From Cavia porcellus (lineage: Eukaryota > Chordata > Mammalia > Rodentia > Caviidae), in contig NW_026947490.1 in NCBI RefSeq assembly GCF_034190915.1, forward strand, positions 63,043,494 to 63,107,493: 64,000 nucleotides of DNA. Direction: 5' to 3'. The notes beneath the pieces are model-generated. The model had not been told where the DNA came from. It saw only the letters and a program-made list of their open reading frames with translations, and did not search any database. Positions 35,527-47,429 of this stretch are shown in pieces. The position numbers and the translations under genes were made by a program. Within the stretch, counting starts at the first letter, position 1. Each line of letters opens with the position of its first letter.

Positions 35527-36349
35527 AACAAATAGTTCTGATTTTGTCTAGACAGAATGAAAAGATTGGGCTCTTGGAGTCAGACTAAGTCACAGTAACA
35601 CTAGTTCAGCTTAACAAGAAGCAAAGTTGGTGAAGACCAAGTCTTCTGCAGTGCCACAGAGAGATGATGTAACACCACTGCACATAAATGTGACGTGAAG
35701 GGGCAGTGTTCATGGCTAAGGCCGAAGGAGGTAATGCAGAACACACTAGTGTCAAATTTCTGTGCAAGAACTGTCATGCATTAGTCACAGAGATGGGGAG
35801 AACAAAATAAAATTTTGCTACTCTTAAAATAGAACTTACCATAGTTACATCCAACAATTAGGGCTTGATCAGTGTGTAAAATTGTGTATGACAGTGTAAC
35901 AGAAAGGAAAAGAAAACAGAAACTTCCAGTGAAACCTTTGCCACATAAACCATACAGTAACATGGGATCACGTTCTGAAACAAACGGACAGGAAGACTTA
36001 AATCTCTTCTCATGTTTCATTCTTTTAAAAGAAGTTTTTGCTTGCAGATTTTTTTTTTAAAGTCTGCACTCTGATAAGATCCTGATATTTTCAAAGAAAT
36101 CCCAAGGGCTACGTTAGCCTCTGGAAATCCAATGGCATCTTGAAAAAAGAACAAAGGTGATTTTTCTTTGTTTGGGGGTACCCATTTCTTTGGCCTCACC
36201 CAGTTGCTTTAGAAGCACTGGACTTTCACTCAAAGCTCAGGACTCTGGCTTTTTCTGGTCTTCTGCCCCTCTGCTCCAGCTCTGGTCATTTTGCTGCCGT
36301 CTCTCGCAATGGTTCCCGCTCCTTACGGCTGGCAGCTTCCCATGCTTGA

Positions 36350-36800
36350 CCCCTGACCCTCTTATTTTGCCTCCTTACAGCCTCTGCCATCATCTCTGTA
36401 CTCATGCCTCTCAAGTCTGATCATTTCCTCCTTTAAGTTTCAAGTATGACTTTTTATTTCTTGCTGGATGTCTCACTCATATGCTCTTCTAGTGCCCCAA
36501 ATGAGATGTTCCCCTAACCAACCACATCATTTAACCTTTAAAAAGTTACACTTTCTCAGAATGGTGCTACTCCTCTTGGTTGCCCAGGTTTGATGTTTCA
36601 AGATCCTCTTAATTCTTCCCTCTTGATCACCGCCCAGCACACCCATGAATTGTGACTTACATTTGTTCCTTGTTCATTTTTGTTAGGAATACACCTTCTG
36701 TCCACTCCACCTGACACGCTCTAGCTGTCCTTCATTTACTAGCTTAAATTCCTCGTGAAGACTTGAGTCTCACTGGGAAAGAATCCTTTTTCTCCTTTGG
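36350..36800. repeat. Possible L2 LINE fragment
   Basis: Pyrimidine-rich text of the kind seen in antisense L2, such as CTTCATTTACTAGCTTAAAT; assignment is tentative. Confidence 0.3.
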
Positions 36801-36807
36801 ATTCTTA

Positions 36808-36960
36808 TATACCTTTTTGTTTTGTTTGTTTTTTTATTTTCTGAGATGAGATGTAGGTAACTTCCCAGGCTGGTCTTGAACTTCTGGCCTCAAACTGCAT
36901 CTTCTGCATCTTAGCCTCCCTAGTAGGAGAGCCCACAGGTGTGCACCACCAAACCTGGCT
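36808..36960 (-). mobile_element. B1-type SINE in MKX intron 3
   Basis: Antisense B1 with CTTCCCAGGCTGGTCTTGAA, TCTTAGCCTCCCTAGTAGGA and GGTGTGCACCACCAAACCTG, preceded by a T-rich tail. Confidence 0.85.
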
Positions 36961-37355
36961 TCATTTGGCTTTCCTGCCATTTTCCCCATTCTTTGGCATC
37001 TCAGGTGCTTGCTGGAAGCTAGGAAAACAGGTGGGACAGAGAACCAGGGGAGGGAGCACTGTGTGACAAACCAAAGTCATGTTTCTTAAGCATGTAGGTG
37101 CCATTCAGTTAAGACCAAAAACTTTTTTGATGGCAAGGCCTCTTTACTTTCCCAGCATTTAGAAAGAGCTCGATTTCTGTCACGTGTGCTCAGCACTGCT
37201 GAAAGAATGATCAGTCCTGAGCATCCAGTGCTCCTATGTCTGAGGCTGTCTACTGACCAAAGATGCTGGCAGATGCTTGGATCCTTTGTGACAAAGTAAA
37301 TACAGAATGAGTCACGCTTTTGTGCTTTGTTGATGGAAAACTGCTCCCGTTTTAG

Positions 37356-37509
37356 GTGTCAAACTGGTTTGCTAACGCAAGACGTCGGCTTAAGAACACC
37401 GTTCGGCAGCCGGATTTAAGCTGGGCTTTGAGGATCAAGCTGTACAACAAATACGTGCAAGGGAATGCTGAGCGGCTCAGTGTAAGCAGTGACGATTCCT
37501 GTTCCGAAG
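37356..37509 (+). CDS. MKX: MKX third coding exon: homeodomain recognition helix (residues 117-167)
   Basis: The acceptor CGTTTTAG precedes GTGTCAAACTGG, giving VSNWFANARRRLKN, the third (DNA-recognition) helix. WFANARRR carries Ala at homeodomain position 50, the Iroquois-like form, rather than the Ile common in other TALE proteins; Asn51 and Arg53/Arg55 are intact. The exon continues through TVRQPDLSWALRIKLYNKYV to an acidic serine stretch SVSSDDSCSE and ends with the first base of an Asp codon at GAAG|GTGTGT (phase 1). Length 154 nt. All residues needed for specific DNA contact are present, so nothing suggests a pseudogene. An open frame running on past the donor is intron read-through. 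Confidence 0.97.
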
Positions 37510-37855
37510 GTGTGTTAATCCTTGTCATTCTGTCTCCTTTTGCTTTGCCTCTGAATAAGAAATTCCCCTCCGTTCCCACTTGTAAGACTGACCTCACCAA
37601 ATAGGATGCTGCTGCGACAGCTGTTTGTCATTGCATGAAATAATTTTGACACTGCAGTCAATGACCAACAGAACTATGGCCAGAACATGTGAACTATTTG
37701 CTTACAGACTGACTGTGTGTGGAATCACCTTTTCTGTGAAATTAATTAAAATTAAAATATTATAGGAGAGACTACATAGATGACTGCCTTGTTTTGCCTA
37801 AAACTGAATCTCACATATCAACGAAGATTTGACACACTGTATGTATTCTTCATAG
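37510..37855 (+). other. MKX: MKX intron 4
   Basis: Short (346 bp) intron with donor GTGTGT and acceptor CTTCATAG. No repeat or exon inside. Confidence 0.95.
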
Positions 37856-38191
37856 ATGGGGAGAACCCTTCACGACCACACATGAATGAAGGGGGCTATA
37901 ACACTCCGGTTCATCACCCTGTGATTAAAAGTGAGAACACGACCATCAAAGCCAGCGTGCGCCCCGAGTCGCGGGCCAGCGAGGACTATGTATCACCCCC
38001 CAAATACAAGAGCAGCTTGTTGAATCGTTACCTTAACGACTCTTTGAGACATGTCATGGCCACTAGCACCGCCATGATGGGGAAAACGAGGCAAAGGAAC
38101 CATTCAGGATCTTTTAGCTCCAATGAATTTGAGGAAGAATTGGTGTCTCCATCATCATCAGAAACCGAAGGCAACTTTGTCTACCGCACAG
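37856..38191 (+). CDS. MKX: MKX fourth coding exon (residues 168-279), C-terminal regulatory region
   Basis: After the acceptor TTCTTCATAG the exon completes Asp168 and reads GENPSRPHMNEGGYNTPVHH, ending ...SETEGNFVYRT plus one base at ACAG|GTAAGC, a strong donor (phase 1). It spans 336 nt. The encoded segment lies C-terminal to the homeodomain and is polar, serine-rich and probably disordered, with a conserved block around YKSSLLNRYLNDSLRHVMAT and an acidic serine cluster (NEFEEELVSPSSSETE). Repression domains that bind corepressors are reported in the C-terminal half of Mohawk, so this exon probably contributes to that activity. The next coding exon should begin with AC to complete Asp280; no such exon with the expected DTLENG sequence was found in the window. 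Confidence 0.97.
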
Positions 38192-39118
38192 GTAAGCTTG
38201 GGCTTTTCTTGTTAATACTGTGATATCTTGGGTAGAACAGAAACAAAACTGAGGGAGAGGGTTTTAATTTGACATAATTAAAGCTTATTCATACATTACT
38301 TATAACTCAATTTTAGAACTTTTGCTTTTAATTGATATGTTGCTTTGTAGATAATGGTCTTATAGATGAGAAAATTTCAATTTGAATAAAGAGGATAAAA
38401 TTTATATTCTTAATGATAATTTTAATCTTAATGCTAGCAGTGTTTAGAGGAGGTACACATGTCTAGTGCCCTTTATGAATAATTTATAACACAAAAATGC
38501 ATTGGATTACAGCCATTCATGCAAATACCTTATATTACTTTATAGTCCATCTTTTTTCTTAAATACTTTGATTTCTAATACTGCTGGAAATAAACACAAA
38601 TTAACATGATTGCCAAGGTTTTTTTGAAAAGTATAGGTCTGGCTTCAACTGCTTTGGAAATTTTATTTTTATTCCTGGAAAGCACAAGTAGGGTTGATAA
38701 ATAGCTTTGAATTTTTTGCTCTCGTTCCAGAAATAATGAATCAATTTCTACCTGTCCAAAACATTCAGATGGAGTAGCATGTTTGGTAAATTTTCTATCC
38801 TGACTTCACTTCCCAGAAAGATTTGCTCTGACAGAGTGTTTGAACAGGTTGTTTTGGAACAAGGAATCTGTGTGACCTACATCTGGTGTAGATAGAGTCT
38901 GAGTCTTGAAAACCGCCAGCAAATGATCGTTAGTGTTAGATCTGGAAACAACTTCAGAAGTATCCAGTCCAGCCATATTAAATCACAGATAAGAAAAGCC
39001 AGACAAAGAACTCCGAAGTTACTCTTTTCCAGTGAAAGAGTGTAGGTGAGCCTGCATAAAAAGTAGAAGAGCGTCACTACTAAAAGATGTTGTTGTGATT
39101 ATACCTGCACCTTCTGGA

Positions 39119-39235
39119 TTTTTTTTTTTTTTTTTTTTTTTGTCTTTTTCCTTTTTATCAGTACCAGGGATCGAACTTACAACTGCCTGCTTGCAAGGCA
39201 GGCGATTATGCTGCTGAGCTAAATCCCCAGCCCCC
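39119..39235 (-). mobile_element. ID SINE in MKX intron 5, antisense, young
   Basis: A long T-run (A-tail), GTCTTTTTCCTTTTTATCAG, then the antisense ID body ending GAGCTAAATCCCCAGCCCC. Target-site duplication ACCTTCTGGA at 39,109-39,118 and 39,237-39,246. Confidence 0.96.
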
Positions 39236-39374
39236 AACCTTCTGGAATTTACTGCCTAGTTATGATATGTTAGGCAACAGAGGTGCTGAATGGTTGTTCC
39301 TATTTAATCCTCATGATTTTGAGAATCTTGGTAAAAGAACCACAAGGCTTTAAGAAAGAATGTAAATTTGGTCT

Positions 39375-39485
39375 TTTTTTTTTTTTTTTTTGTCTTTTTC
39401 CTTTTTATCGGTACTGGGGATCGAACTCACGACTGCCTGCTTGCAAGGCAGGCATTTATGCCACTGAGCTAAATCCCCAGCCCCC
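39375..39485 (-). mobile_element. ID SINE in MKX intron 5, antisense, youngest-looking
   Basis: Same subfamily as 39,119-39,235, with a perfect 13-bp duplication GTAAATTTGGTCT at 39,362-39,374 and 39,486-39,498 and an intact long T-run, signs of recent insertion. Confidence 0.97.
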
Positions 39486-41604
39486 GTAAATTTGGTCTGT
39501 TAAATGTACTTTTTGGATTATTCAGCCACAAGTTTCATTTTCAAGTGTCTGCAAGTATACACAAGATGTGTGATCTAGGAAGACTCAGTGATAATATGTG
39601 TACATTCTTTAGTCAACCTTGTTTTCAGTATGTATCTCCAGTTCCAACAATATGAACATCCCCAAGCATGCAGAAATACAAAAAAGTCTTGTAAGAATTG
39701 GGGCTAGAAAGAAATACGAGTAAAATGACATTTGACAGATAATGAACTATATATGAACATCTAACTATGTATTAACATCTAACTAATACAGTTGTGTATT
39801 AATGTCTAAAGTAACCAGAGTAGAGCTTGAAAGTCATGGATATATGAATGTTTTATTTTTCAGAGAAGGGAAAAGAAACCATGTTATTTTAATACAGGTA
39901 ACTGAAAAAAAATGTGGAAAGGTAAAATAGTTGAAAAATAAATAAATCAAAAAGTGACTCTTTGAAAGTAATAATAAAATAAGCAAAAACTCAAAAGTTA
40001 AAGTTAGAAATGGCTACATTGTCAATGTATAATTAATATTTTAAAAAATTATACACTATATACACAGTACCCTTGGTTGACAATATAATGTGTTTCACTG
40101 TGTATGTGAAATGAATTGATATCAACCATTCAAATTAAATTATAAATTTATAGGTAAGAAAATTCTAAAAATAAGTAATAATGCAAGAAAAATTCAGGTT
40201 TTTAAAAATCCACTTTGCAAAGCATGTGTCTTGATAGATCCATTGGTTTTTAATTTCTTCTCCAAACTTTGAATAAATAATTAATTTCATGTTTTATATA
40301 TTTTTCTGCAACATGTAAAATTATGGGATGTGCATCAGTTTTTAAAAATGTAAATATTATTCTAATCCCAAACCAAGTTAAGATATGAAATAACATGAAA
40401 AGCATTTATAATATAGGAAAAAATGAAAAAGAATTCAAAATTGTGAAAACACCCCATGTAGCTATGACAATGCAAATGATGACAGACAAAAAAGTTAAGA
40501 AGGGTTTTGGAAAAAATGAAATTTATCTTAATGAGATAGGTTAATTGCTAGAAGATTATTTAAATGCAAATTTTCTTAAAAAATTAAAAACCTGTGGGTG
40601 TATCAAGTTGCAGGCCTTGTTAATTTCTTTATACTATCTGTTGAAAACAGGATTGTATTCCTATGAAATTTATCTGTTTTGGTGAATCTTCTGAAAATCC
40701 ATGTTCTTTTCAAAGGTGACAAAATATAAAAAATTGAGAAGAAATTAATGTGCCTGCAGTTAATGCGTCCCACAGTTAAATAGCTCGGCTGTTTATTTTT
40801 ATGAATGCATTCCAAATGCACTTTATCCATATTAAGGACTATTCATTTGCCAAGCTCTATTTTTCAATAAAAGCCTACTTTTTAAAAATGTTATGCAACC
40901 AGTGAGAACGCAGCCCAGACATGCAAACTTCTGGTTTGTGCATCTTTGTAGGCTTTAAAGAACACACTGAATTTTTATTTTTAAATAAATATAAGAAGAA
41001 TTAAGAAAGACTGAAGCTTTAAGAGAAATCAGACCCAACAGTAAGTGGCCATCTGCTGGGAGCGAAGTGACAGCCCTGCTACATTGTCGTCGGCTAACAC
41101 AGTATAAGCACAGACAGCAGGACGAGGATTTCAAGAAATGCTTTCTGAAACCACTTGCTGTGGTTTTCTTTGGCACACAGGCTTATTCTGAGTCCCCTTA
41201 GTTCCGGCTGGTTGTGTCATTCTTTCCTCACCTAAATAGAATTATCTCGCATCTGCTGGTAACTCACCCCAGCTCAGCCTTGCTGGAGTACTGCAAATAT
41301 TTTTACCTTTCACAGTTTTTTTTCCCCCCATGAACACGTATGAGTACAATCAATTCATTTATATTCTAAGGAATGTTGCTGTCCATTTTTGTATAAGAAT
41401 TGCTATAATGATTCATTTTAATAAACATATATGATCAAAGAGCCAAATGAAAGTTAGTGTGTGGAAATGATGCTTGATCACTGGATTGCATTTGGTCTGT
41501 TCTTCCTGAATGCAGGAGGGAGATGTTTTGTGAATTATAAGGCATATTGCTAGATGCCATCAAAACAGATGCATATTTGTGCTTATTTTACGTCAACATT
41601 ATTT

Positions 41605-41680
41605 CCTGTAATTAGCAGTATTGGGCATTGTGCCAGAGGCATAGTAGTGCTCGATAAATATTGGTTGAAACATTTCTGAC
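41605..41680 (+). repeat. MIR/L2 3'-end fragment
   Basis: GCATTGTGCCAGAGGCATAG then GTGCTCGATAAATATTGGTT fits the conserved 3' end shared by MIR and L2. Confidence 0.5.
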
Positions 41681-42575
41681 TGCAGTAGTTATGTTAGAAT
41701 TGGTCAGAATTGTTAATGTCATCACTTCTAAACATAGTTAAGTAATGTTCAAGGACTCAATTTGTTCATTGAGTGGCGTTATCTAAATTAAAATTGCAAT
41801 CCATTTTCACCATGTTGGCTTAACTCGTAGTCATTTCCAGATGTTTAATGGAGTGAATTCCCATTACAAACCAAGATCCAGGTACCTGGATAGATCTTGG
41901 GTGCCAGATAAAGGCTCTGGTGCTCATGGTCCCCATCGAGGTTCTAGAGCATGCCCTTCCCAGAGGCTTGTCTAAGTTGGATTAGAGTTTGACTTGAGCT
42001 TCAGCACCAAGCCTGCTGAGTTTCCTACCCTAGGGAAAGAAGCAGAAAGAGAGCTAAGAAGCACATGATAAAGAGAGAGTCAGGAATAAACTGTGTACAT
42101 CCATTCTTCTGCTTGCCATGAAGACAAGTCCTTACTGTGCTTTGAATAGCTTCTAAATAGCTAGCAAATTCGAACAGCTATCTCTGGTTCCTACTACCAG
42201 TGTATGATTCATGAATGCAACTTGCTCAAAACAGGCTGGAAGGGTAGACTTCCTCTTGTTAAAGCGTCTTCATTGGGCACATCTGGTATAGCCAAAGTGT
42301 GCAGGCAGACACGTTGGGCTGGTTTCTGTGTTAGTGTGAGTGAAGCATGTTAGCTTCCCCTCCGCTTGATGCAGGTGAATATCTCTGAAGAATTGCAGTT
42401 TTTAACTGAGAGAAAAAAGAAGCCATTGCCTTAGGACACTTCAGAAGTGGGATTCCCTTGGGCTGCAAAAGAGGAACTAGATAGTAGATACTGGGGAGGA
42501 TGACAAAGTCCAGCTGCTGTTTCTAAACCTTTTTTCCTCACTTAATGGTGGCCCTGAGAGGGAGATGTTCTTTGT

Positions 42576-42577
<2 letters not shown>

Positions 42578-42627
<50 letters not shown>

Positions 42628-42645
42628 TCTCTCTCTCCCTCTTTC
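42578..42645. repeat. (CT)n microsatellite
   Basis: Long CT run with two CCCT interruptions; produces spurious Leu-Ser and Arg-Glu frames. Confidence 0.98.
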
Positions 42646-43867
42646 TTTTCCTGCACATTCATACACTTTAGGATTTATACTGATACCAACAGTGAAATCC
42701 AGGCATGCTCTGGGTTTCAGTAAACCTTTGGATCAGCCTGGATCTTCACCTCAGCTTACAGCAGTTATCTTGGAGAAAGGTGCTCTCAGTGGGCCCGAGC
42801 ATTCTGGCAGGTCACGGTGCATTTGCATCCAGCCTCTTCCACATGCGCATTTGCACAGGAGCGTGTGCATGGCTGCTCCCTGAACCTGTGCTAGGGTCAC
42901 TACAGCCTGGGTTCTGTCGAGACTACTGGGGTCTATGAAGCAGATTTAAATCAGCCAGAAGAGAAGTGTGGAAGGATGCACTGGCTGACCTCTGAATGGT
43001 GAACAATCCCCGCTGGTGATTAATGTGAGGTCGGATTTGGAGACATCTTTCAGAGAGACCCCTGGTGGTCAGGAGGGGCCGGTGTCCAGGATAGGATGTA
43101 GATTTAGAGATGCTTTTTCTTTTGGATTTTCTTGACCAGGGAGCGTATTTCAGATGTTTTTCTTCTCTTCGTTCCCGTTTTGTTGTCATCCTCTTGTTTC
43201 TTGGTGAAAGCTCTGCTGTTTTGGATGATCCCAGGCATTCTTTTGCTGGCAGGCAAGCAAATGATTCTTGATGCACTCCAGCAGAAAATAATAAAACTCT
43301 TTATCAGCACTCCAGCTGGTGACATTTAGAGGGTACTTGAGAGTTTGTTCAATTTCTTGTCTTGTGGTTCACCTATCAAAAGCTGTCTGGGAGTGAGGTA
43401 TTCCCTGTAAGTGAAATTTCTAGATAGTAGAAACTCAAGGGCCAGTTTTAAAAACAAAACACAATATCCTGCTCTTCTAAACCTCGAATATTGAGCACTG
43501 CTTTCGGGGTGTATTTTTATGAAACTTTCTTCTCTGTGCTCCATCCTCTTAGTGTTTCTTTCTTTAAAAAAAATAATTAGAGAATGCTAAGTCTGGTTTC
43601 AGCACATTCATGCATACAAAGAACAGACTTTGATCATCCTCCCCTAGCCTTTCCCATATCTCCCCCTCCCGTCCTCTCCTAGAACTTCTTAAATGTTATT
43701 CCACCTGTCAATTTAGTATCCCTTGACTTACCCACAATCCTGACATGCCTCTCCCTCCTTGGATAAAGAACTAACTATGACTTTCTGCTAATCTTTGCAA
43801 GAGAGCTTCCTTAATTATTGATTTCAAGCTAATAATCTTTTAAATGAGATTTACAGAAATACTGCCC

Positions 43868-43870
<3 letters not shown>

Positions 43871-43904
<34 letters not shown>
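43871..43904. repeat. (GT)n microsatellite
   Basis: 17 uninterrupted GT units. Confidence 0.98.
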
Positions 43905-43907
<3 letters not shown>

Positions 43908-44059
43908 GTTTACTGTAGAATTATAAAAAGTGAAACATTATTTTAAGTGCTATAGATTCTTAATAAATTTTTGACTGTAATATTATGGAAGAGCATATGA
44001 ATTTGTATGGCTTATTTACATGGATGATGTATGAAATTCAAACTAATTTGACATTTGAA

Positions 44060-44455
44060 AATTACATCTTAAAAATTATTTTAGAGAGAATAAACCCAAG
44101 CAAAATAAAACAGAATAAAGCCAATCAAAACAAAACAGTGAAAGTGATACAGAACTTCAAAACAAGATAATAGGAATCCACAATGGCTAGCATAATATAT
44201 TGTGTTATCTTCAAAATAGCTGCCCATACCATCAGACATAATAAAACCAAACACAACAGAACACAATAGAACCAAACCAAACAAAACAATGAAAATAATA
44301 CAGAACTGTAAACCAAGATAATAGGGAATTAACAGTGCCTATCACCTTCAGAAGGAGATCCCCCATAGCTGTAATATTGCATACTGTTAGCCTCCAAATA
44401 GGTGCTCAGATTACTGACTTTAGGCCTGCAAAGTCAATCAAACAATACAAGCAAG
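44060..44455 (-). repeat. HAL1-like LINE 3'-region fragment with internal repeat
   Basis: Two related subunits of about 150 bp: AACAAAACAGTGAAAGTGAT / CAGAACTTCAAAACAAGATA, then AACAAAACAATGAAAATAAT / CAGAACTGTAAACCAAGATA. The later GGCCTGCAAAGTCAATCA matches the window's first 170 bp. Confidence 0.5.
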
Positions 44456-44587
44456 CATTAAGTTATTTTTATGAGATGATAGCTACTGAAAATTATATTT
44501 ATTAATAGATACACTTGCAAAATTTATTTGGAATTACGCTAATGTTCTACTCACTGTGAGGAACTGAGAGATTGATAGCAGATTAAC

Positions 44588-44612
44588 ATACACACACACA
44601 CACACACACACA
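44588..44612. repeat. (CA)n microsatellite
   Basis: About 12 CA units. Confidence 0.97.
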
Positions 44613-44929
44613 AGCTGGGCAAACTTGCTGGATCTTTGGGGGTGTCTTTCATTCATGTTTCCTTGTTACATGGTGTCATACTGACAACACGGTTTACAAT
44701 TGAATAGGTAGCAGCTCAGTTTAGAAAATATATAAAGTTTTGAGGCTGCGTTTGAGATAAGTCTGTCCTTTTACATTGTAGTATTTAAAAAGGATGGCAA
44801 GTGTGACTTCACATTTGTCAGAATGGAAAGAAATTGTTTTGTGAAACACAGCCACATTCTCTCTTTCCCTCTGGTACCAATTTCCACTGCCCTATATGTA
44901 TTAAAAGCTCCTGGAGGCCCTGAAATGGT

Positions 44930-45020
44930 GTTTTATTAATTTAATTTTTATAGGCCCCCCTAGCACCTAATGTGGTGTCTTGCACATATTTGTTCCATAA
45001 ATGTTTCTTAAATGAATGAG
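44930..45020 (+). repeat. MIR/L2 3'-end fragment
   Basis: AATGTGGTGTCTTGCACATA followed by CCATAAATGTTTCTTAAATG. Confidence 0.5.
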
Positions 45021-45565
45021 TTAGTGTTTTAATGATTTAGTCTGTCTGCTCTTTAAATCATGAAAAGACAGTTTCATGTACACAGGTATGTGTCGGTCTG
45101 TGTCAGTCAACATGACAAGAGAAAGAGCAGGTTCATAAATAAGTTTAGGTTGGTTAAAAAAGAATTTCTTTAAAAGAAGGAAATGAAAGATTTGAAAAAG
45201 TAGTTAAAGGATCAAGCAAAATGAACTGCAAAACAAGAAAAAGTTTATGAGATTCAAAATTAAAACATATAAAGTATAAAATAAAACTAAATTGATCTTA
45301 AGTAGAAGCGTGACTTCCAGAGAAATGCACAGATGATAAATAGAAAAGGTGAACTAATCTAAAGAAAATCCACTAAAGAATAAAAAGTAAAGCAGACAGA
45401 CTACGTGCTGGTGTTTAATGTGTATCTCTACCTGGTACACAGCCTTGTAGGTGAGACACAGAGAAGCAAGTTTACAGCCACTCATACAAACTTTCCTGCT
45501 GTATTTATTTTCAAGGTTGACAAGAACCCTGAGACAGGGCTTTGTCTTTTTACCAGTAACTGTTT

Positions 45566-45650
45566 GGGGCTGGGGGAGGCTCAGTGGCAGAGCACTTGCC
45601 TAGAATGTGAAAGGCTCTGGCTTGTATCTCCACCACCAGGAGGAAAAACT
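45566..45650 (+). mobile_element. ID SINE (sense), older
   Basis: GGGGCTGGGGGAGGCTCAGT, GGCAGAGCACTTGCCTAGAA, then a short A-rich end; diverged in the B box. Confidence 0.85.
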
Positions 45651-46264
45651 TATTTTTAGTCACGTGTCAAAATAAGAGAAAGTGCATGTAGAAGTGTTCC
45701 ATTTTCTTTCTTCCATGTGTAACAGAGATTCCATGCATTTTGTGTATCTTCCTAATAAAAACACGTTTACCAGGGTGAGACTCTGATTCTAAAGAGGCGT
45801 TCTCTGGTCGAGGCTTCAGTCTTCTACTGGCATTTATCAGCGAATTAATTATAATTGATTTTCTGATACCTAGTTTATTTCAGGCTTCCTGTATGGTCAG
45901 TTGCACCCTGATGCAGTTTTGTATGTAGACCCTGTGCTTGTTTAGGTCATACATGTATTTAAGACCATGTCAGTATTTCCATTAAGAGACTTTTTTCATT
46001 CCCTTGGGCTTCTAAATAAGTCATAAAAATTCAAGCCAAACTCAGGCTGGCATAAAAGGGTCTTTTTTTCCCCCTCCTTCTATGTGTAAGAAATGTAAAT
46101 GCATAACTCCTACTATGTTTAGTTAGGTTTATAAACTCTGACAAGAACAAATAGGATCCATTGACACTTCTGTAGCCTGAGACTGAAAAGATGTCAAAAA
46201 AATTTCTCTGGTAAAATAACAAGGCGTTCTATTTGATGCATATGGTATGCAAGCAGTTTTTCCC

Positions 46265-46335
46265 CCCTCTCTGTCTCTCTCTCTCTCTTTCTCTCTGTCT
46301 GTCTCTGTCTCTCTCTCTTTCTTTCTGTGTTCCAG
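46265..46335. repeat. Imperfect (CT)n repeat
   Basis: CT-rich tract with TTT and TGT interruptions. Confidence 0.9.
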
Positions 46336-47429
46336 TTAGTTTTTCCCTTCTGTCTCTCTACTTTATTTCTGAAACTAAACAGGTATTTCTCTATGTATTT
46401 GTCTTTGTTGATGTAACAAATTTTTTCACTCAGGATAAACACGTATTTTCTTCCAGTCCTGAATTTTGGTACTTTTAGCTTTTGGAAACTTATGCTCTTG
46501 ATTTTTATGACAAATGATATAATTTATAATTGTGAATTTCGAGGACTCAAAAGAAGTAATAGTAAACTTATTTACTCTAATTTCTTTCATAAAATTTGAG
46601 GCTTTTTTTGGCTGGTTTTTATTTTAAATGAAGGATGGCGTATTTAAACAACGGGCTGTATTATAAACTTTTCTACCTTTTCCTCTTTGACAGCTTTCAT
46701 ACTTAATCTCTTTCAATTTCATTGCACTAGAGAGGTAAATAATCTGGAACTTTTGCAAGTCCAGCAGTCAATTTCTAAAGATTTCTTTCGCTCAATCCTT
46801 TATTTTGCAGATTGAAAAATTGCTTTATTTACTAGACATTGAAAATTGCTTTTTATGTATGTATTGCTCCATTTCTTGGAAAAAGGAACCTGATCCTTGC
46901 TACAGCAAGTCCAATTGCTTTTGGCAATTGCGGGTACTTAATTGACTTCTACTTTAAAAATATTGGAATCATTAATATTAAACTTCTGAGAACTTTGGAT
47001 GGGTGTGTGTACATTTCTAAAAATTTCTTTTAACGCCTCTATGGAAAGGTCCTAACCCAAGACTGACAGCCACACATGATGCCTAGGGATTGTCTTTTGG
47101 TTATTAAAGGAAAGAGGAATGACTTGGCAAAGATACTTAATAGCAAATACTAGCAGTCAAAGGTCTCTGTGGTGTGACTATGTAAATTGTGTGCACATGC
47201 GTGTGCATTAGTGGTAGTAGGAGATGAACGTAGCTGAAGAACAGAGTAGCATTTGCAGATGTGGAGACCCTGAAGTCATTTCCAGGAAGTGGTCAGAAAC
47301 AATTGAGTGATGATAACCACCCAATTGGAAGGTGGTTTGAGGGAGATGGATGAGTCGTAGCTTTTACCAACCGCACTGCTCATCAGCTTCCAACAGTGTT
47401 GAGTATTCCCAGTCAGAAAAGTGATTCAT

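Larger units (their letters stand above)
29813..37355 (+). other. MKX: MKX intron 3, splitting the homeobox
   Basis: Bounded by GTAAAG and TTTTAG; 7,543 bp. It holds an antisense ID SINE (31,585-31,699), a CT/AT-rich repeat with 33-bp period (35,399-35,520), a possible L2 fragment and an antisense B1. The blocks 30,000-31,570, 31,715-35,390 and 35,530-36,150 are unique AT-rich sequence with no gene or recognised repeat. Confidence 0.9.

Noticed and set aside
37780..38223. 147-residue frame as a stand-alone gene
   Set aside because: It is MKX exon 37,856-38,191 read through both splice sites into intron.
42477..42883. Leu-Ser and Arg-Glu repeat frames
   Set aside because: Produced by the (CT)n tract at 42,578-42,645.
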